Source: Eucalyptus grandis | Taxonomy: Eukaryota > Streptophyta > Magnoliopsida > Myrtales > Myrtaceae | Length of the DNA: 64,000 bases | Reading direction: 5' to 3' | Assembly (NCBI RefSeq): GCF_016545825.1 | Contig: NC_052621.1 | Location: 6,906,199-6,970,198, forward strand | Shown: piece after piece, positions 32,083 to 44,589 of the stretch | Numbering within the stretch: the first letter of the stretch is position 1 | How the letters are laid out: every line of letters begins with the position of its first letter | Position numbers and translations under genes: made by a program | The notes under the pieces: generated by a model | What the model was told of the DNA's origin: nothing | The model's input: only the letters and a program-made list of their open reading frames with translations | Database searches by the model: none

Positions 32083-32991
32083 TGATATTGCTAGTATAAG
32101 CACCTAGAGGGGGGTGAATAGGTATATAAAAGATTTTTCTTCGATAATTGCACAATACTAGACAGTTGATGGATTTGAGACAAATGATAATCAAAGTAAG
32201 ACTGAGAGAGGAGAAAATTGAACACGCGGTTTATAGTGGTTCGGCTTATATCAAGCCTACGTCCACTCTTCTTCATTGACAGCCTATTGGCTGGATTCCA
32301 CTATGAACAAAAGAGAAGTTACAGCACAGCTTTGCCTTGATTCCACAATGTAGATGTTCTACTACACCTCCTCAAGATTTCTCACAAATATAGACTCTCT
32401 TTTGTAAACAAGTATTCGCTCAAAGGAATTGTCTAAACAAAAAGAGCTTCAGACTTTGGAATTCTTCTATCGCACACACCTTGAACAACTAAGACCGTCT
32501 TCCTTATATACTCCTTTATGCCATCATACCCGTTGGCACTTACCAAAGGAATTCCTCCAATCTACCTGTTGGACGGAATCAATTAGGAAGATTGTTCGAG
32601 CTATTAAAGGAACGTGTCGATAGCCCATCAATCATGTTCGCTCATACAATCAGGATCTCGGTTTCCATAAGTAGAACCTTCCAATAATATTTAGGCAATC
32701 ACCGGATCTTCAATTATCGAGTCAATCTTCGATCAATCAAAGGACTACGTTATGTCTTTTCTAGCCACGAGATCTTCTCCAGTTGATAAGGTTAAATCCT
32801 TTACGAAACATCCAGTTCTGGATAACCTTTCTTCAACGGATTAGAAACTGTCAATGAGGATAGACTTTGAGTCTTGAGTCTGGCTGTCCGGAGGTCTTCA
32901 GACTTTAAATAGCAGAGTCTGCAAGCCTTCAGACTAGACTGATGGAAACGTTTTGTCAACTTCAAAACACTTCAAGAAGATTTCTCCAACA
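32083..32991 (-). repeat. copia element 2, 3' LTR
   Basis: It begins TGATATTGCTAGTATAAGC and ends CTCCAACA on the plus strand. It is nearly identical to 39427-40338, with small indels (for example the GGGGGG run near 32110). Confidence 0.9.
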
Positions 32992-33407
32992 ATCTCCCCC
33001 TTTTTGATGGTGACAAAACTTTCCTGCAGATTTGGATAACTTTGACCTGCAAAACATTTCTCAAACACATATGCATATCTTATAGAGATAAATGGCTAAA
33101 TGAATAACACTAGAATCTGCAACCACAGAAAATAGGTTAGTCTAGTATACGATAAAGCCATCCATAAGATATCAATACTAGTTAATAGAAGCAGTCAAGT
33201 CCAAGTCTAGTTCAGTTCTCATCCAGACACAAAACAAAGTCAAACAGAGTTCAAACAACGAAACAATCCAACAAAACACACGATTAAAAGTTTAATGATT
33301 GAAAATTTGATCAAATCTTGCATCTCTCCCCTTTTTGTCAGCATTAAAAGGATGAGATGAAGTCAAGATTGCTTGGGAACGCGAACAAGCTGGAAATCTT
33401 TCATAGA

Positions 33408-34772
33408 CTAAACGATGCCTTCCAAAATTTTCAAGTCTTCCTTCGCCTGTGCAATCTCCTCACCCTTGGCATTGGGCTGAATCTGAACAGAGAGGGCTTG
33501 GATCTTATCATTCAATGAACATGAAGAAACTTGACCCGCATTCTGCAAGTTTTGAACCTCACATCCCAAGGCATAAGAGATTTGATGAGATTTGACAGGA
33601 GTCTTCTCCTTGAATTTCTCCAACTCCTTGCTCGGTTCCTTCGAGACGCATTTTGGTCACCATTTTCAGTCCTACCACCATATGATCGCATGGTCGAACA
33701 CAAAAGATTTGTGGAGGCTAAATATTCAGATGTCTGAATAACTTCGTAACAAGGCTTGGGTAAGGGAGTTGACCTCTGTCCTTCATCATTGCTCTATACA
33801 TGTGAAACATAATAGTGTGAGGGAGAGAAAACCTTTTCCCAAAGAGAATGACATACATCAGCTTGGCCTCTGAACTTGAAACATCAGTCTTGGAAGTTGA
33901 TTTCGGTCGGAGGCAATTAATCACAATCTTGTGAAGCAAGATGTTGAATGCACTCATCCTTAAGTAGGTGATCTTTTCATCTGTTCTCTGTCCTTCACCG
34001 GTTCCTCCAGTGGCCCGAGCAATGGAAACTTTGATTGGTTGATATCTTCCTCTTTCAACTTCTAACACATCTGCCAGCATATTCATGTCCACAACATAGT
34101 CTTGGTCTTTAATGCTAAAAGAGAATCTATTCGCATCGAAAAAGCTAAGATTTGAATAGAAATAAGCAATTAATTCAGCATAGGCCTCTCAGTAGTGTCG
34201 GAGCGGAACTTTTCAAGTTGAAGATAACTGAACTTTTCCCTCAAGTTCACATTCACAGCATCCAAAATCAAAATCCACACTCCTAGGGTTTATTACCCCA
34301 CGCTTGAGCAATTTCGAGTACGGATCCTTTTGTTCCTTCGATCTGAACAAATCGCCCATTTTTCCTTGATTTTGAACCGCAACACCCATTTTCGGTTGAA
34401 ATTGACTGTACAATTTGTCATCATCATTCCCATCTACAGGATTCGACCCCCCACGAGGATCACTTGGGATATTCGCAAGGGTTTCCTCAGCCACCCCTTT
34501 ACGAGCAATTCCCAAACTTTCCATTTTTCGCAGAAAGATATATTCGTTCCCATGTCCTTTGTAGGGTCTGCATCCTCGATGATTTCTTCCTGTTGTTGAT
34601 GATCAACGCCTTGAGGACTAGATGGAGGAGAATGACGCTGCTGAGAATGTTGTGGGCTCGGTTGCTGTTCTGGAGACACTTCTTCTTCAGTAAGATCGAA
34701 GTGCGTAGGCCCCTCACTCATTCGCCGTGGTCCCCGCTTTGCGATTCTCGAAGACTTTCTTGAAGATGACAT
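33408..34772 (-). pseudogene. extra ORF downstream of copia RNase H (plant transposon-protein-like)
   Basis: From Met at 34772 the product starts with a basic, Ser-rich segment (SSSRKSSRIAKRGPRRMSEG), then an acidic/Gln-rich linker. After frame changes it continues at 34524-34213. A conserved-looking block at 34092-33718 reads LRMSAFNILLHKIVINCLRP ... SLPHTIMFHMYRAMM ... LPYPSLVTKLFRHLNI. This resembles the putative plant transposon protein domain that occurs as an extra ORF in retroelements. A coiled-coil-like tail (33623-33408) follows. Its place between RNase H and the 3' LTR is that of the env-like ORF of SIRE/Maximus copia elements. I see no clear membrane segment. The domain match is from memory of the family pattern. 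Confidence 0.6.
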
Positions 34773-35229
34773 CTTTCTCGGTTTTGGAAGATTCCTTACT
34801 TGACTTTCCCAAGAAAGATGACAACTTTTTGAAAATTAAACAAAGAAGACAAACGGGAATGGAGGATCGATGCTTTCTAGGGTTTTTAAGAGTAAAGTGA
34901 AGAGGAATCGACAGTGCACGATCGGTTAAAAGGAGAGATAAACGAACCGTCACAAAGGAAATAAAAAAATGCCTTTTTAAAATAACTGTCTTTTTCCGTA
35001 AAAATAGCTATTTCAAAAATAACTTCCTTTTTGAAAATGAAACGATGTAATAATTACGTCGATTCAAATATAGCAACAATTTAAACACAGTCTGACGATC
35101 GTACCTTTTCAAGATGAGATTAAAAGAGAGAAAGACTTACGGTCGACGGTTGTACCAAGACTATCTTACGGATAAAGTCTTGTAAGTCCGAGTCGAAAGT
35201 CTTTAGACTTTGATATCCTCATACCTCAA

Positions 35230-38200
35230 AATATTGAGTCCGGAACGGATAGATTCAAATTGATTTTTCTCCAAAGGCTTTGTGAATATATCTGCCGGTT
35301 GGTTCTTTGAGTCAACAAATTGAATTGAAACATCTCCATTTTGAACATGGTCTCTAATAAAGTGATGTCGAATCTCTATATGCTTTGCTCTTGAGTGGAG
35401 AATTGGATTTTTGGTGAGGTTGATAGCGCTGGTGTTGTCGCAATTAATCTCTGTGCATGAGTCTTCAATTTCAAAGTCTCTTAGCTATTATTTTATCCAT
35501 AGAATTTGCGAACAACAGCTTCCAAGGGCTACATACTCTGCTTCTGTTGTTGAAAGAGACACAAGTGCTTTGTTTCCTTGAAAACCAAGACACTCCACCT
35601 TCCAAGCAACGGCAAGTTCCCGAAGTGCTCTTTCTATCAACTCGCAACCGGCCGATCTGCGACTGAATATCCCCGGAAGATTAAAGTCTCCTTCTTAGGA
35701 TACCAAAGACCGATGCTTGATGATGAAGCAACGTATTTAATGATACGTTTCGCAGCACTAAGATGGGATTCTCTAGGATCTGATTGAAACCTAGCACGAT
35801 GCAAACACTCAACAAAATGTCGGGTCTAGAAAGCATAAGATAAAGAAGTGAACCAATGATGCTCTGTATGCTTTTGATCAACTTTCTTCCCTTATTCATC
35901 TTTGTCTATCTTCAAAGAACTTGACATTGGTATGTCGGTCTTTTTGCACTTTTCCAATCCAAACCTTTTGACAAGATCATTAACATATTTTCTTGATAAA
36001 TAAAAGTTCATTCCTTCAATTGTTTTACTTGAAGACCAAGAAAGAATGTTAACTCTCCCATCAAACTCATTTCAAACTCATCCCGCATAGACTTAGAAAA
36101 TTTCTTGCCTGATTTTCATTAGAGGATCCAAAAATAATATCATCCACATATATTTAAACAAGTAAGAAACTTTTGTTTTCCTTTTTGATAAATAAAGTCG
36201 TATCTACTTTACCTTTGACAAAACCATTTTGTATTAAGAACTTACTTAATCTGTCATACCAAGCTCGAGGTGCTTGCTTTAAACCATACAAAGCCTTTTT
36301 CGATCCAAAACGAGTCCTGGCTTCTTTGGATCTTCAAACCCCGGTGGTTGTTCCACATAAACTTCCTCATGGATAAATCCATTTAGGAAGGCGCTTTTGA
36401 CGTCCATTTGGAATAACCTGAAATTCTTATAACAAGCAAACGCAAGTAGTAGTCGAATAGCTTCTAATCTTGCTCTTTGGTGCGTAAGTCTCATCATAGT
36501 CTATTCATTCTTCTTGCGTATATCCCTTGGCCACGAGTCTTGCTTTGTTTCATTTTACGACTTTTCCTTTCTCATTCATCTTGTTTCGAATACCCATTTA
36601 GCTCCAATAATAGTTTTACCTTTTGGTTTGGATGTCAATTCCCGGACATCATTAATGTTGAACTGTCGAGCTCTTCTTGCATAGCTTCAATCCAGCTTTC
36701 ATCGATAAAGCTTCTTCTATGCTCTTTGGTTCAATTTCAGAAACGAGCCACAACACTAGACTCTTCTCCCCTTTTGGATCTGGTGCGAATTCCTTCATTA
36801 ATTTCGCCGATTTTAAGATCTTTGGGATGACTGGACTTATGCTTCCAGTTACTTGTTGATTTGTCTGGTTGATTATCTCTCTCTTTATTTGGATCTTCAC
36901 GAACAACCCGATGCTTTGGTTTTCAGTCGAGATGCTTCTTGAGTTGTAAGCTTTAGAAGGTGCAGGTAGGTTCGGACTCTTCTTGATGAGTCGACTTGAT
37001 TCATCTTGCGTTGAGTCTTGAAATTTAACATTCATTGACTCCTCCACGGTGGCTCTTCTTGTTATAAACTCGAAGGCTTTGCTTGATGTAGAATATCCAA
37101 GGAAGATACCTTCATATGATATTTCTTCAAACTTACCAACTCGATCTTTTGCATTTTTCAATATAAAACATTTGCAACCGAATACATGAAAGTATGAAAC
37201 AATAGGCTTCTTATCTTTGAATAACTCATAAGGGGTTTTCTCTAGAATAGGTCTTAAGAAGACTCTATTGATGATATAGCATGCTGTTGAAACAGCTTCA
37301 GCCCAAAATTGTGAAGAAATCTTACTTTCAATTAAAAGAGTTCTAGCCATTTCTTGAAGAGATCTGTTCTTTCTTTCCACAACTCCATTTTGCTTGAGGA
37401 GTATATGGAGAGGAGAACACATGCTTAAAGCCGATTCATCACAAAATTTTGTAAAATCTTGATTTTCAAATTCACCTCCATGATCTGTTCTTATACTTGA
37501 GATAACACATCCTTTTCATTTTGAACTTTTTTAGCAAATTTTTCAAAATACGAGAAGGTTTCGGACTTACTTGCAAGGAAATATACCCAAGTAAAACGGG
37601 AGTAATCGTCCACAATTACTAGGCAATATTTCTTACCTCCAATACTACGTGTTCCCGTTGGTCCAAAGAGATCCAAATGCAGCAACTGTAGTACATGATT
37701 AGTAGAGACATGATTTATTGGCTTAAATGAATTTCTTACTTGCTTTCCCGAGAATACATGGAGTGCATGGATCGATCTTTTGATAAGGTAATTTGGGTAG
37801 TCCTCGAACAAGCCGCTTTGATGAGATTTTGGCTAATTGCTTCATGTTGACATGACCAAGCTTTTGTGCCATAAGCTTGCTTCGTCTTGAATTGAGATAA
37901 AACATTGCGATTCATTTGGTTTAACATCCAGAAGATAGATGATTCCATGTCTTCGACCCATGAAAGATTGAGTAGAGTCTTTACCGATTCCAGAACATAT
38001 TCCTTCTTGAAAGAAGATCTTGAAACCATATCACACAATTGACTAATGCTTTGAGAAGATTGTAATTGAGTCCTTCTACTAAGGAAACATTACTTATTGT
38101 GAGATTTCCAATTTTCACAGTTCAAATCCCACAATACTTCCTTTGTTTGTTTCCTCCAAATGAAACTTTTCCACCATTTACTTGAGCAAGCTTTATAAAA

Positions 38201-38330
38201 CAATTTGAGTCTCCCGTCATGTGTCTTGAGCATCCATTTGTCAAGATACCACTTTACCTTTTCTTGACAATGACCTCAAATTCACTATCTCGAGTCTCGA
38301 TCCAAAGTCCGAGTCGATTGTGCCATCGAA
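35230..38330 (-). pseudogene. copia element 2 pol (protease, integrase, RT, RNase H), broken
   Basis: Read on the minus strand: protease remnant (LTNGCSRHMTGD near 38230), then GAG-pre-integrase LGHVNMKQLAKISSKRLVRGL and a CTPCILGK zinc end (37860-37740). The integrase core follows with LLHLDLFGPTGTRSIGGKKY and VDDYSRFTWVYFL (37700-37560), then NGVVERKNRSLQEMARTLL (37390). The RT block MDVKSAFLNGFIHEEVYVEQPPGF is at 36400-36330. RNase H is LSTTEAEYVALGSCCSQILW near 35500-35560, then HIEIRHHFIRDH and ADIFTKP near 35290-35380. Stops and frameshifts interrupt it. Confidence 0.87.
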
Positions 38331-38399
38331 CATAGATTGGCATATTCATTATCACTTTCTTCACACTCGTATCACTCCGGGTTTCAGCTTTGAGAGCTT

Positions 38400-39365
38400 T
38401 TCGAAATCTTTCAGATTTTCCTTTCTTCTTCCTTAGAAGAGGACAGGTTGGAGTCGATGTGTCCCTTTTCTTACATTCAAAGCGGACTACATCTTTGTTT
38501 GGTTCCTCATCATCAACGAGACTTGGTCTGCTGTCTTTGAAAGCTTTGTTTCTTTGAGTTGAACCTTCTTCCTTTTCTATTCAGTTTTCTCGAATCTTCT
38601 TATCATGAGGCAAGCTCCTCATCGTCCATGTCGTCTTCGAACTGTTACATCAGAATCATCATTAGATTTTAATGCAATAGATTTCTTACCTTTAGGATCT
38701 TCGTCTTCATTGATTCGTTCCACTTCATAAGACTGAAGAGTCCTAACCAACTCATCGACAGACAGTGGCATGATTCTTTGGGTCTCTCTGATTGAGGTCT
38801 TTATGTGATTCCAATCCTTAGAGAGTCCACGCAAGAACTTGTTTACTTTCATGGGATCGAAATTGGTTGACCTTGATTTTCAAGACCATTCACGATATCG
38901 TAAAAGCGACTAAACATGTCGGTTATAGATTCTCCTGGTTTCATTACGAAGGCTTCGTATTGACCGAGAAGAATGTTGATTACAGTTTCCTTCACTCGAT
39001 CTGTTCCTTCATAGGTGATATGCAATCTGTCCCAAACTTCTTTTCTGTAACACAAGAAGATATTCTATTATATTCAGTTGGTGACAAAGCACAATATAAG
39101 GAGTAAATTGCTTTTGCATCGAGTGCTTGTCTCTTGATTATCTCTCCCCGAGTCATTCCGCTAGTCTCATCGGTTCTTTCCCTCTTTCGGACGATGCGGT
39201 GGTAGGAGTAATTCCTTTTTCTACAACGTCCCATTCCAGAGGATCCTTTGATCGTAGGAAAGCTTTCATCTTGTTCTTCCAGATGTTGTAATCATTTCCA
39301 TCAAAGTAGGGTGGTCTGTATTGCTTTGCCCTTCCATCGCCACACAGTGCTAGCATACTAGCCAT
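38400..39365 (-). pseudogene. copia element 2 gag, broken
   Basis: It starts MASMLALCGDGRAKQYRPPYF with the DUF4219/UBN2-type opening YFDGNDYNIWKNKMKAFL. It continues as CYRKEVWDRLHITYEGTDRVKE, then MKVNKFLRGLSKDWNHIKTSI and MPLSVDELVRTLQSYE. A damaged CCHC knuckle lies near 38450-38490 (FECKKRDTSTPTCPLL). The start lies about 50 bases inside the PBS. Confidence 0.87.
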
Positions 39366-39412
39366 GGATCTTTTACTACGAAGTAAAACACTTCAAATAA
39401 AGTAAATACACG

Positions 39413-39424
39413 GGCTCGATACCA
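39413..39424 (-). other. primer-binding site of copia element 2
   Basis: The minus strand reads TGGTATCGAGCC two bases inside the 5' LTR. This is the initiator-Met primer pattern with a one-base deletion. Confidence 0.8.
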
Positions 39425-39426
39425 AT

Positions 39427-40338
39427 TGATATTGCTAGTATAAGCACCTAGAGGGGGTGAATAGGTATATAAAATATTTTCTTCGATAATTGCACAATAC
39501 TAGACAGTTGATGGATTTGAGACAAACGATAATCAAAGTAAGACTGAGAGAAGAGAAAATTGAACACGCGGTTTATAGTGATTCGGCTTATATCAAGCCT
39601 ACGTCCACTCTTCTTCATTGACAGCCTATTGGCTGGATTCCACTATGAACAAAAGAGAAGTTACAGCACAGCTTTGCCTTGATTCCACAGTGTAGATGTT
39701 CTACTACACCTCCTCAAGATTTCTCACAAATATAGACTCTCTTTTGTATACAAGTATTCGCTCAAAGGAATTGTCTAAACAAAAAGAGCTTCAGACTTTG
39801 GAATTCTTCTATCGCACACACCTTGAACAACTAAGACCGTCTTCCTTATATACTCATTTATTCCATCATACCCATTGGCACTTACCAAATGAATTCCTCT
39901 AATCTACTCGTTGGACGGAATCAATTAGGAAGATTGTTCGAGCTATTAAAGGAACGTGTCGATAGCCCATCAATCATGTTCGCCCATACAATCAAGATCT
40001 CGGTTTCCATAAGTAGAACCTTCCAATAATATTTAGGCAATCACCGGATCTTCAATTATCGAGTCAATCTTCGATCAATCAAAAGACTTCGTTATGTCTT
40101 TTCTAGCCACGAGATCTTCTCCAGTTGATAAGGTTAAATCCTTAACGAAACCTCCAGTTCTTGATAACCTTTCTTCAACGGATTAGAGACTATCAATGAG
40201 GATAGACTTTGAGTCTTGCCCTGCATGGCTGTCCGGAGGTCTTCGGACTTTAAACGGTAGAGTCCGCAAGCCTTCAGACTAGACTGATGGAAACGTTTTG
40301 TCAACTTCAAAACACTTCAAGAAGATTTCTCCAACAAG
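39427..40338 (-). repeat. copia element 2, 5' LTR
   Basis: This is the second copy of the 910-bp LTR, abutting the PBS on its left and the TSD AGAGG on its right. Confidence 0.92.
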
Positions 40339-40599
40339 AGGGACAGTCAAACTCCTCGCACTCGACCTCTACATCCGAAGGTAGGCCGTAAAGTACGCCC
40401 CGCGTGACAGCAGGGAGCAGCATGCTACTAATCTGAAATGTTGGTCCCCGAATGGGTAAATATAACCACTCAGCAGGTAAATGAATCCAATAACCACTCA
40501 ATGCATCATGCAATACAATCACAACATCATACATGTCACTCATGCATCTAAGCAGACTTACCTCGAAGCCATGCATATACCATCCTACATCTTCATCAC

Positions 40600-40920
40600 A
40601 ATCATAACACATACATGTCATCATGTCACATGTGATCGTCATCATATCATGTCATATATGCATGTCATCACGCCATAGGTGATCATCATTATGTCACACA
40701 CATGTATCATCATGCCATAGGTGATCATCATCACATAGGTGATCATCATCACATCATATACATGTCATCATACCATAGGTGATCATCATCACATCATACA
40801 CATGTCATCATGCCATAGGTGATCATCATCACATCATATCATATCATTTATGCATATCGTTATCATATCTTATATACATGTCGTCATGCCATAGGTGATC
40901 ATCATCATATCATGTCATGT
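40600..40920. repeat. minisatellite with CATGCCATAGGTGATCATCATCA units
   Basis: Units of about 38-60 bp containing CATAGGTGATCATCATCA followed by CATCATA and CATGTCATCAT recur about eight times. It lies in the minus-strand solo LTR, at a position comparable to the minisatellite at 26290-26765 in the other antisense LTR. Confidence 0.85.
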
Positions 40921-42652
40921 ATGCATGATCCAATTTCCACTTTTTACTTTCAATTCGATCACCACATCACTCTTTCTCTGGATCATCAATTTCATCCCAT
41001 ACTTTACACTCGCACCCCATCTTGGCATCGCGAGAAAAACCTCAGGCATTCAGCCATTTAAGGCCACCGGGCATCCGGCACCCCCACATTTCGGGCATCT
41101 CGCATCCCAACTGGCATCACGAGGCATCCCCTCGGGCAAAGACCTCTGAGGCTTCCGGCGCCCAACCATTCTGGGCATCCTGATACTCCCAGGGCCATTC
41201 GGCCATGTATCTCTATACATTCCGGGCATCCGGCACCCCCCATCCTGGGCATCATTATACTCCCAGGGCATTATCATCCACCACAAACAAATTCCTCATT
41301 TATCATTGATCATGTTTACCAATTTAGGTCTCAACTTAACATGGCACGTGATGTAATGGCAAACAAAATCACTTTCATACTTTGATCTATACATGCATCA
41401 TCAGTCATCATCATACATGCAGCAAGGTACAATCATCCATAAAGATAAAATTCATGGAATTCATACAATTTAAAATAGTTCATTTATCATGCCTTTTTTT
41501 AAAAATTTATTTAAATCCCAGCTTGTACCATTTTCGAAAATATTTAAATTAAATATCCATATGATTCTCAAAAATCATGAAATTAATGCTAGAGATAGAC
41601 AAGACAATAGGATAATAATTTCATGAAAAACACAAGCCCAATCGAATTCCACACAAAATTATAATTCCCACAAATACAGCATGTAATTTCGGATAAAAAC
41701 AGAATGCACAGTTTCCGAAATAATTTGATGAAAATATCCAAACGACCTCAGAAAATTATGAAATTTTACCAGGTTATAGAAAAGAAACTAAAGTAGATTT
41801 TTCATGAAGACTTCTAAGCCAAATTATTTTTAGATTATTTTCTACAGTCACACGAAGCTTCTGAATCTAACACCGAAACGTCCAGTGCATGTTTCTTCGA
41901 AATACTGAGTTTTCACCTACCCATTCTTCTTATTTTCCTCTGAAATTTGGATATTTTTTACTTCAAGAGGTCCCCTACAACTTTCATGAAGAGATCTAAG
42001 TCAAAATTTCAGATTATAGTCATCATACGGGTCCATGAAGTCTCGGGTAACCTGTACCGCGTCTCCAGATCTACGGTTTTCAAGAGTAAGTTGATTCACT
42101 AGGCTAATATTGTTCATTTTGCTTCAAATTTTATTATGTTAAACTTACAGATTTTCTCTACAAGTTTCATGAAGAAGTCGGAAAGAGATTCTTAGTAAAA
42201 ATCAACATGCAACCACAAATCCACCGAAAGGTCAGTGAGATCGTTCCAGATCTGGTGTCTCCGTAGGATGAGAGTTTGACCCCTCAAATCTCCATCATTT
42301 TGTACCAAATTTTATTATGTTATAGTTTAAGATGTTGGCTACAACTTTCATGAATATATCAAAGTCAAAATCGAACTCAAAACACGCATGCAAGCTCTCA
42401 CAAGATTCTGGGTCAGGCGGATCTCACGAAAACAGCATGCAAACTCAAGAACAAACCACACTAGCTTCACTTCCTTGCCTCCAAACATCCTAGATTCCGA
42501 CCACACATGCAAGACATTCATGCAAGAGTAGAAAGCGGATTCCCAACTTGCCTCTAAACTGAACTAGCGACGAGCACACAGCGGCGAACGGGCGGCAACG
42601 GGCGGCGATGGACGGACGGCGAGCTCCTTCCTCTCGGCTTCTCCTCTCTCGG

Positions 42653-42695
<43 letters not shown>
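42653..42695. repeat. (CT)n microsatellite in solo LTR
   Basis: An uninterrupted CT run of about 20 units lies next to the GC-rich island of the LTR. Confidence 0.9.
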
Positions 42696-42699
<4 letters not shown>

Positions 42700-43326
42700 C
42701 GGTTCTCTCTCTCACTTGGCCGAACAACACAACCGGCCACCCTCTCTCTCTCCTCTTCCTTTTATTTCCCCAATTCCTCATCATTTGCAATCATTAGATT
42801 GCCTCTTCCAATGGCCAATACATGAAGACCTCCTTGCCACTTGTCATAACACATGCAATTGGGCTTTGGGCTTGGGCTTGAGACATTTGGGCCAGCAATG
42901 GGCCGGCCACTCCTCCCCCTTTCTTGGTCAACAGCAGCCCACTTGTGGGCTTCAATGGGCCGACCAACTTGGCCCATTAAAGATCCACTCTTGGGCCTAA
43001 GGCCCAACCCAAATAAAATCAAAATTTCCCCTTTTTTTCTATTCTTCCTTTTAGGAATTTAATTATTAAATTCCACATAACCAAAAATCTTGTAACATTT
43101 TATTTATAGGAATCTAATCTATGAGGTGTATAGCCAAGCATAGATTATTCTCATTAATTTATTCTATAGTCCAAATTTCAAAAAAAAATTCATGAACACA
43201 AGCACATATCACTTAGCCTTAAGAAAACTAATGGCTAAAGCATAAACCATAGGTAATTTCATTACCTAATTATGAGCCTTAATACACCTTAGAGCTTGTC
43301 TTGAATTTTTGGGATGCCACATTTTG

Positions 43327-43765
43327 CCATCAACAACTATTGAATGCTGCCTCATCTATTGCATTTCAACTGTTGGACACTATTCAAACTTGTATTAATG
43401 CACCTTAACTCTCAGGGGACGTTTAGAGATATTTGAATAATTGCTAATGGTTTTCTATGTCTCGAGATTATATAAAAATCTCTATTTGATTGTGTGTATC
43501 TTGGTTAATATATTATCTTCTTCAATCATTTCATGAAGTCTATTAAATAGGGTGATGCAATCTTCATTATGACATATCGAAATATATACAATTACTCTAT
43601 TTCATATATCTTTCTTATAGGAATATTTTATTATTTAATTACTCTAACACTCCCCCTCATGCTTAATCTATTCTTTTGCATAATACTAAGCATGGAAATT
43701 TAATTGGAGAGGTAAGAATTTGAAAAGATTTGAAGTCAAGATCTCTTGTTCTAATACCGTGTGAA
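43327..43765. repeat. composite module block A0 (TRIM-like), copy 1
   Basis: The TGTTGGACAC ... CTCTAACA stretch is followed by CTCCCCCTCATGC and, about 95 bp later, TTCTAATACCGTGTGAATTC. The whole block recurs at 59035-59520. The order of LTR-like stretch, PPT-like stretch (minus strand GCATGAGGGGGAG) and damaged PBS-like site (GGTATTAGAAC) suggests the remains of a very small LTR element. This reading is weak. Confidence 0.4.
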
Positions 43766-44135
43766 TTCAAGAAGAAAAGCCATGCAAAATCAAAGAAAGT
43801 ATCACTCACATGTAATACCACTTCACACGCTCGTCATCCAAGCATGCGTAATGGAGCCTCAACGATCACACTCTTGTATTAGTCAAGATAGTCGGAATAT
43901 ACTGTACAATTGCAGTAAAGTCACAAAGAACAGGAGAAATGGATTACCCCATTCAAACACGGCAGCCACAAGTTCATTGCTGAAGCTGTGTTGATGTGAG
44001 AGAGAGAGAGAGGATATCATCATAAACAATGGAGAATATTATCACAGATCTGGACAACAAACAAAAAGAAATGCCAATGGGATGCTTCAAGCGCCTGTGA
44101 ACGCACGAAACGGAGGGACCCTTCGTTTCCGATTC
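43765..44135. repeat. composite module block A2, copy 2
   Basis: It matches 3660-4540 in shortened form: GTCATCCAAGCATGCGTAATGG, then the CAGTAAAGTCACAAAGAACAGGAG block, a short (GA)n, and the GGATATCATCATA block. Confidence 0.65.
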
Positions 44136-44423
44136 CTAATGTTTCTGCAGCAAACGGATTTTGACAAACCAAAAAGACACTTAACAAAAAAACATATCAA
44201 ATACTTCGTGTACACGAGTAAAAGCATTTTCTCTAGAAGTCCACGGGTGCTATCCACTTGCCTCTTATATCAACTTTCCCATTTCTGCTTATTGCTTAAC
44301 AGTGGATACATTATTTGTTATGCATGGTCAACAAGCTTTCTAGACCAGATTTACATCAACATTAAGCTCTTCATCAAAGAGTTCAGGCACAGCAACTTTT
44401 GCTTAAAAATATGAGCAGCTCAG

Positions 44424-44521
<98 letters not shown>

Positions 44522-44560
44522 TATAGACAAGCCCAGAAGAAGGACAAGATAGCATTCTAA
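44135..44560. repeat. composite module block A4, copy 1, with long (CT)n
   Basis: It matches 60760-61140: GCAGCAAACGGATTTTGAC, then TTCCCATTTCTG..TATTGCTTAACA, then the ACCAGATTTACAT..AACATTAAGC block and a (CT)n tract. The last block also recurs at 53455-53520. Here the (CT)n tract runs about 44427-44518, much longer than at 61058-61088. Confidence 0.7.
44427..44518. repeat. (CT)n microsatellite, about 45 units
   Basis: This is the longest dinucleotide tract in the window, inside block A4. Confidence 0.95.
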
Positions 44561-44589
44561 AAGAATTGCCGAAAGTAGGAGTGAGCATA

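Larger units (their letters stand above)
32083..40338 (-). mobile_element. Ty1/copia element, SIRE-like architecture, minus strand, complete ends
   Basis: LTRs of about 910 bp lie at 32083-32991 and 39427-40338 with few differences, and the TSD AGAGG is perfect (32078-32082 and 40339-40343). The PPT is seen on the minus strand as AAAAAGGGGGAGAT next to 32991. The PBS TGGTATCGAGCC is at about 39413-39424. The order is gag, protease, integrase, RT, RNase H, then an extra reading frame of about 1.4 kb before the 3' LTR. LTR similarity and intact ends suggest it is one of the younger insertions here. Its genes still carry stops. Confidence 0.93.
31488..43321 (-). mobile_element. solo LTR (about 3.6 kb), minus strand, split by a copia element
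   Basis: It reads TGTGACACCCCG on the left and GGGATGCCACA on the right, flanked by TTTTG (31483-31487 and 43322-43326). Read on the minus strand it starts TGTGGCATCCC and ends GGGGTGTCACA, the terminal pattern of the long-LTR family. Its own sequence is 31488-32082 plus 40344-43321. It contains no PBS or pol. It holds a minisatellite (40600-40920) and a CT-rich plus GC-rich island (42540-42780). The uninterrupted target can be seen at about 59038-59060 in a paralogous module. Confidence 0.88.

Noticed and set aside
42554..43000. ORFs over the CT/GA tract and following region
   Set aside because: They are microsatellite-driven and lie inside a solo LTR; no domain is seen.
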